From: Rhodothermales bacterium
Lineage (GTDB): Bacteria; Bacteroidota; Rhodothermia; Rhodothermales; UBA10348
Reading direction: 5' to 3'
Length of the DNA: 64,000 nucleotides
Assembly (NCBI GenBank): GCA_017643395.1
Contig: JAEPNP010000005.1
Coordinates: 248,001-312,000 of the forward strand
Every line of letters starts with the position of its first letter. Positions within the stretch are counted from its first letter, which is position 1. Below, one piece after another: positions 62,169 through 64,000 of this stretch. A program made the translations under genes and the position numbers. The notes under the pieces were generated by a model. It was not told the DNA's origin and searched no databases. It saw only the letters and a program-made list of their open reading frames with translations.

Positions 62169-64000
62169 TTAGAAGCCGAGGCTCACACCCACCGTGAAGG
62201 TGCGCGGGCGTGGGTAGTTCGTGTAGTCGATCCCGAGCGAGGTGATCGGGATGTTGCCCACACTCGCGGATGCCTCCGTGTTGGCCTCAGGATCAAAGCC
62301 CTCGTAAGGCGTGATCACGAAGAGGTTGTTGGCAGCGAGATATACCCGGGCGCGACGGATCGTACCGATCCAGTCGTCGGCGGCGGTGACGTTGTTGAAC
62401 GTGTATCCCAGCGTCAGATTCTCGAGGCGGATGAACGAAGCATCCTGAATCCAGCGCGAGGAGTACACGGGAGCTTCCGCGAGCGGCGTCGGGTCATCAA
62501 GCGCGAGCTGCAGGAAGTTCACGTTCGTGTTCACCAGGTTCTTGGAGGAGTACTCCAGGCTGGTGTTGTTGAACACGTCGCGACCCTGCTCTCCACGGAG
62601 GAAGAAGCTGAAGTCCCACTGCTTGTACGTGGCGTTGCCGGTAAAGCCGTAAGTAAAGTCAGGCTGTGCGTTGCCGATGATGCCGACGGCGCGGTTTCCG
62701 TTGGCATCCGTCTCGAACAGCTGCGTACCCGTCGCCGGATCGAATCCGAGGAAGGTCGCTCCCCAGAACGTGCCGAAGGGCTCGCCCGGAGTCAGCACCT
62801 GGGTGTTGATCTGGCTGAGACCGGCACCGGAAGCGCGACCGGTGAAGATCTGCTCACGACCACCGAGGTCAGTGATCTCGTTCCGGTTGGCGTTGAACGT
62901 GGTGCCGAGTTCGATCGTCAGATCGTTCTGGTCATAGACGAACGCGTTGATCGCAAAGTCGATACCGGTGTTCTCCATGGAGCCTGCGTTGGCCAGGCGC
63001 GTCGGCACGGCGGCCGGCTGCGGGACCTCAAACTCCAGGAGCAGATCGTCGGTGGTCTTCTGGTAGAACTCGATCGAACCGGATACACGGCTGTTCCACA
63101 GTTCGTAGTCCAGACCCACGTTGAGCTGCGAGGTCTCCTCCCACTTCAGGCCCGGGTTCGGGAAGTTGGTCGGAGCGACACCGGACACCTCAGCGTTGCC
63201 GATAACGGCGTTGCCGGAGGCACCGAAGATGGGCAGCGAGCGCAGGTTACCGATCTCCTGGGAGCCGGTAACACCGTAACCGATACGCAGCTTCAGGTCA
63301 TCGATGAAGTCCTGATCCGCCAGGAAGTCCTCGGAGGACAGACGCCAGCCGAGTGTGACGGCCGGGAAGACGCCCCACTTGTTGTCGGCACCGAAGCGGC
63401 TCGAGCCGTCACGACGCAGCGACGCGGAGAAGATGTAGCGGCTGTTGTAGGAGTAGTTCAGGCGACCGAAGAACGAGATCAGACGGCTCCGATTCTTGAA
63501 GGAGTTGATCTGGTAGGTCGCGCTCTGACCGGCGGCCAGGCTGTTGAAGCTGAACACATCCGAGACGAAGCCCTGCGACAGTGCGCCGAAGCCTTCGTTG
63601 TCGAACTGTTGGAAGCTGTATCCACCCAGCAGCTGCACGTCGTGTCCGCCGTCAAAGACGGTCGCGTAGTTACCAGTCAGTTCCAGCACCTTGGAGCTGA
63701 ACTCGTTGTCGCCCTTCTGGGCTTCGCCGCGAACAGCGGACTTCAGCGGGTTGGAGCCCGGGATGAAGTAGGAGCGGCTGGACTGTGAGCGGTCGAGACC
63801 GACGTTGGCGGTCACGGTGAGCTCTTCGGTCAGGTCGTAGTCGGCGCGGAAGCTTCCGAGCACGCGGGTGGTCTTCGTGAGGTCCTGAACCTGCTCTGCC
63901 AGAGCAACAGGGTTACGCACGGATGTCTGACCCGGGATTTCGAAGTAGGTACCGTCAGCATTCGTAATCGGAAGCGTCGGGTTGAACTTCATCACGTTCG
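62169..64000 (-). CDS. SusC/RagA TonB-linked outer-membrane receptor (partial, C-terminal part)
   Basis: At least 610 residues of the beta-barrel are in the window; the N-terminal plug and signal peptide lie beyond the right edge, and the frame is open to base 64000. Visible SusC hallmarks include FGRLNYSYNSRYIFSASLRRDGSSRFG, WGVFPAVTLGWRLSSEDFL, LKLRIGYGVTGSQEIGN, SIEFYQKTTDDLLL and the terminal LAANNLFVITPYEGFDPEA, then YPRPRTFTVGVSLGF with its final aromatic. It imports glycans or peptides with SusD, energised by TonB. It is the first gene of the locus in this window. Confidence 0.95.
   Translation of the reverse strand, partial: NVMKFNPTLPITNADGTYFEIPGQTSVRNPVALAEQVQDLTKTTRVLGSFRADYDLTEELTVTANVGLDRSQSSRSYFIPGSNPLKSAVRGEAQKGDNEFSSKVLELTGNYATVFDGGHDVQLLGGYSFQQFDNEGFGALSQGFVSDVFSFNSLAAGQSATYQINSFKNRSRLISFFGRLNYSYNSRYIFSASLRRDGSSRFGADNKWGVFPAVTLGWRLSSEDFLADQDFIDDLKLRIGYGVTGSQEIGNLRSLPIFGASGNAVIGNAEVSGVAPTNFPNPGLKWEETSQLNVGLDYELWNSRVSGSIEFYQKTTDDLLLEFEVPQPAAVPTRLANAGSMENTGIDFAINAFVYDQNDLTIELGTTFNANRNEITDLGGREQIFTGRASGAGLSQINTQVLTPGEPFGTFWGATFLGFDPATGTQLFETDANGNRAVGIIGNAQPDFTYGFTGNATYKQWDFSFFLRGEQGRDVFNNTSLEYSSKNLVNTNVNFLQLALDDPTPLAEAPVYSSRWIQDASFIRLENLTLGYTFNNVTAADDWIGTIRRARVYLAANNLFVITPYEGFDPEANTEASASVGNIPITSLGIDYTNYPRPRTFTVGVSLGF

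Noticed and set aside
62163-63788. 541-residue plus-strand frame opposite SusC
   Set aside because: An antisense shadow of a recognisable TonB-dependent barrel; high GC codon bias keeps it open.

Overview
The window looks like a chromosomal segment of a GC-rich, Gram-negative member of the Bacteroidota/Rhodothermota group, most plausibly a marine Rhodothermales-like organism. The indicators are a SusC/SusD pair, two giant sensor kinases with Reg_prop propellers and Y_Y_Y domains, paired rhomboid proteases with a Bacteroidetes-type C-terminal domain, CRTAC1/ASPIC-UnbV proteins, an LpxH-type lipid A enzyme and MEP-pathway genes. The taxon is inferred from family content only.

Layout. 69-5903 (minus) is a tightly overlapping seven-gene operon (HisF-like, HisH-like, acyl carrier protein, AMP-forming ligase, SDR, GNAT-like protein, polysaccharide deacetylase), read here as a surface-glycan or small-molecule modification unit. 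Behind it lie a Y_Y_Y/HisKA sensor kinase and ispG. 10962-12682 carries two rhomboids. 12834-18799 (plus) has two class A PBPs flanking LpxH, meeting ispE head-on. 19811-27218 is a polysaccharide export/assembly operon (Wza-like, Wzz-like, Wzx-like, two glycosyltransferases, FkbM methyltransferase), nearly all joined by 4-nt start/stop overlaps. 27419-29128 encodes an outer-membrane barrel with an unusual Trp-striped periplasmic helix.

29129-30239 is a repeat-rich non-coding block. Then come a POT transporter, aspS with an attenuator-like leader, a VapBC pair, a WD40-like lipoprotein, DUF1761, an AraC regulator, two beta-lactamase-fold hydrolases, a pyrophosphatase-like/Rof-like fusion, an APC permease and DUF302. 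tRNA-Lys(UUU) at 41670 is followed by a lower-GC stretch with a tandemly duplicated small lipoprotein gene. 43568-49503 has an NTF2-like lipoprotein, a degenerate and a genuine receiver, and a divergent NarL-type regulator/sensor kinase pair.

49523-64000 (minus) is a SusC-SusD-glycosidase-plug-CRTAC1-CRTAC1-lipoprotein-plug locus, apparently an outer-membrane glycan capture and processing system with two stand-alone TonB-plug lipoproteins. SusC runs off the right edge.

The most unexpected features are (i) families of intergenic hairpin arrays that share a pitch of about 52 nt at several distant loci, (ii) the pyrophosphatase-Rof fusion, (iii) the HisHF/ACP/ligase operon, (iv) the plug-only lipoproteins flanking the CRTAC1 pair, and (v) the aromatic-heptad/Omp85-like barrel protein. 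All functional assignments come from reading motifs by eye; no database search was run.
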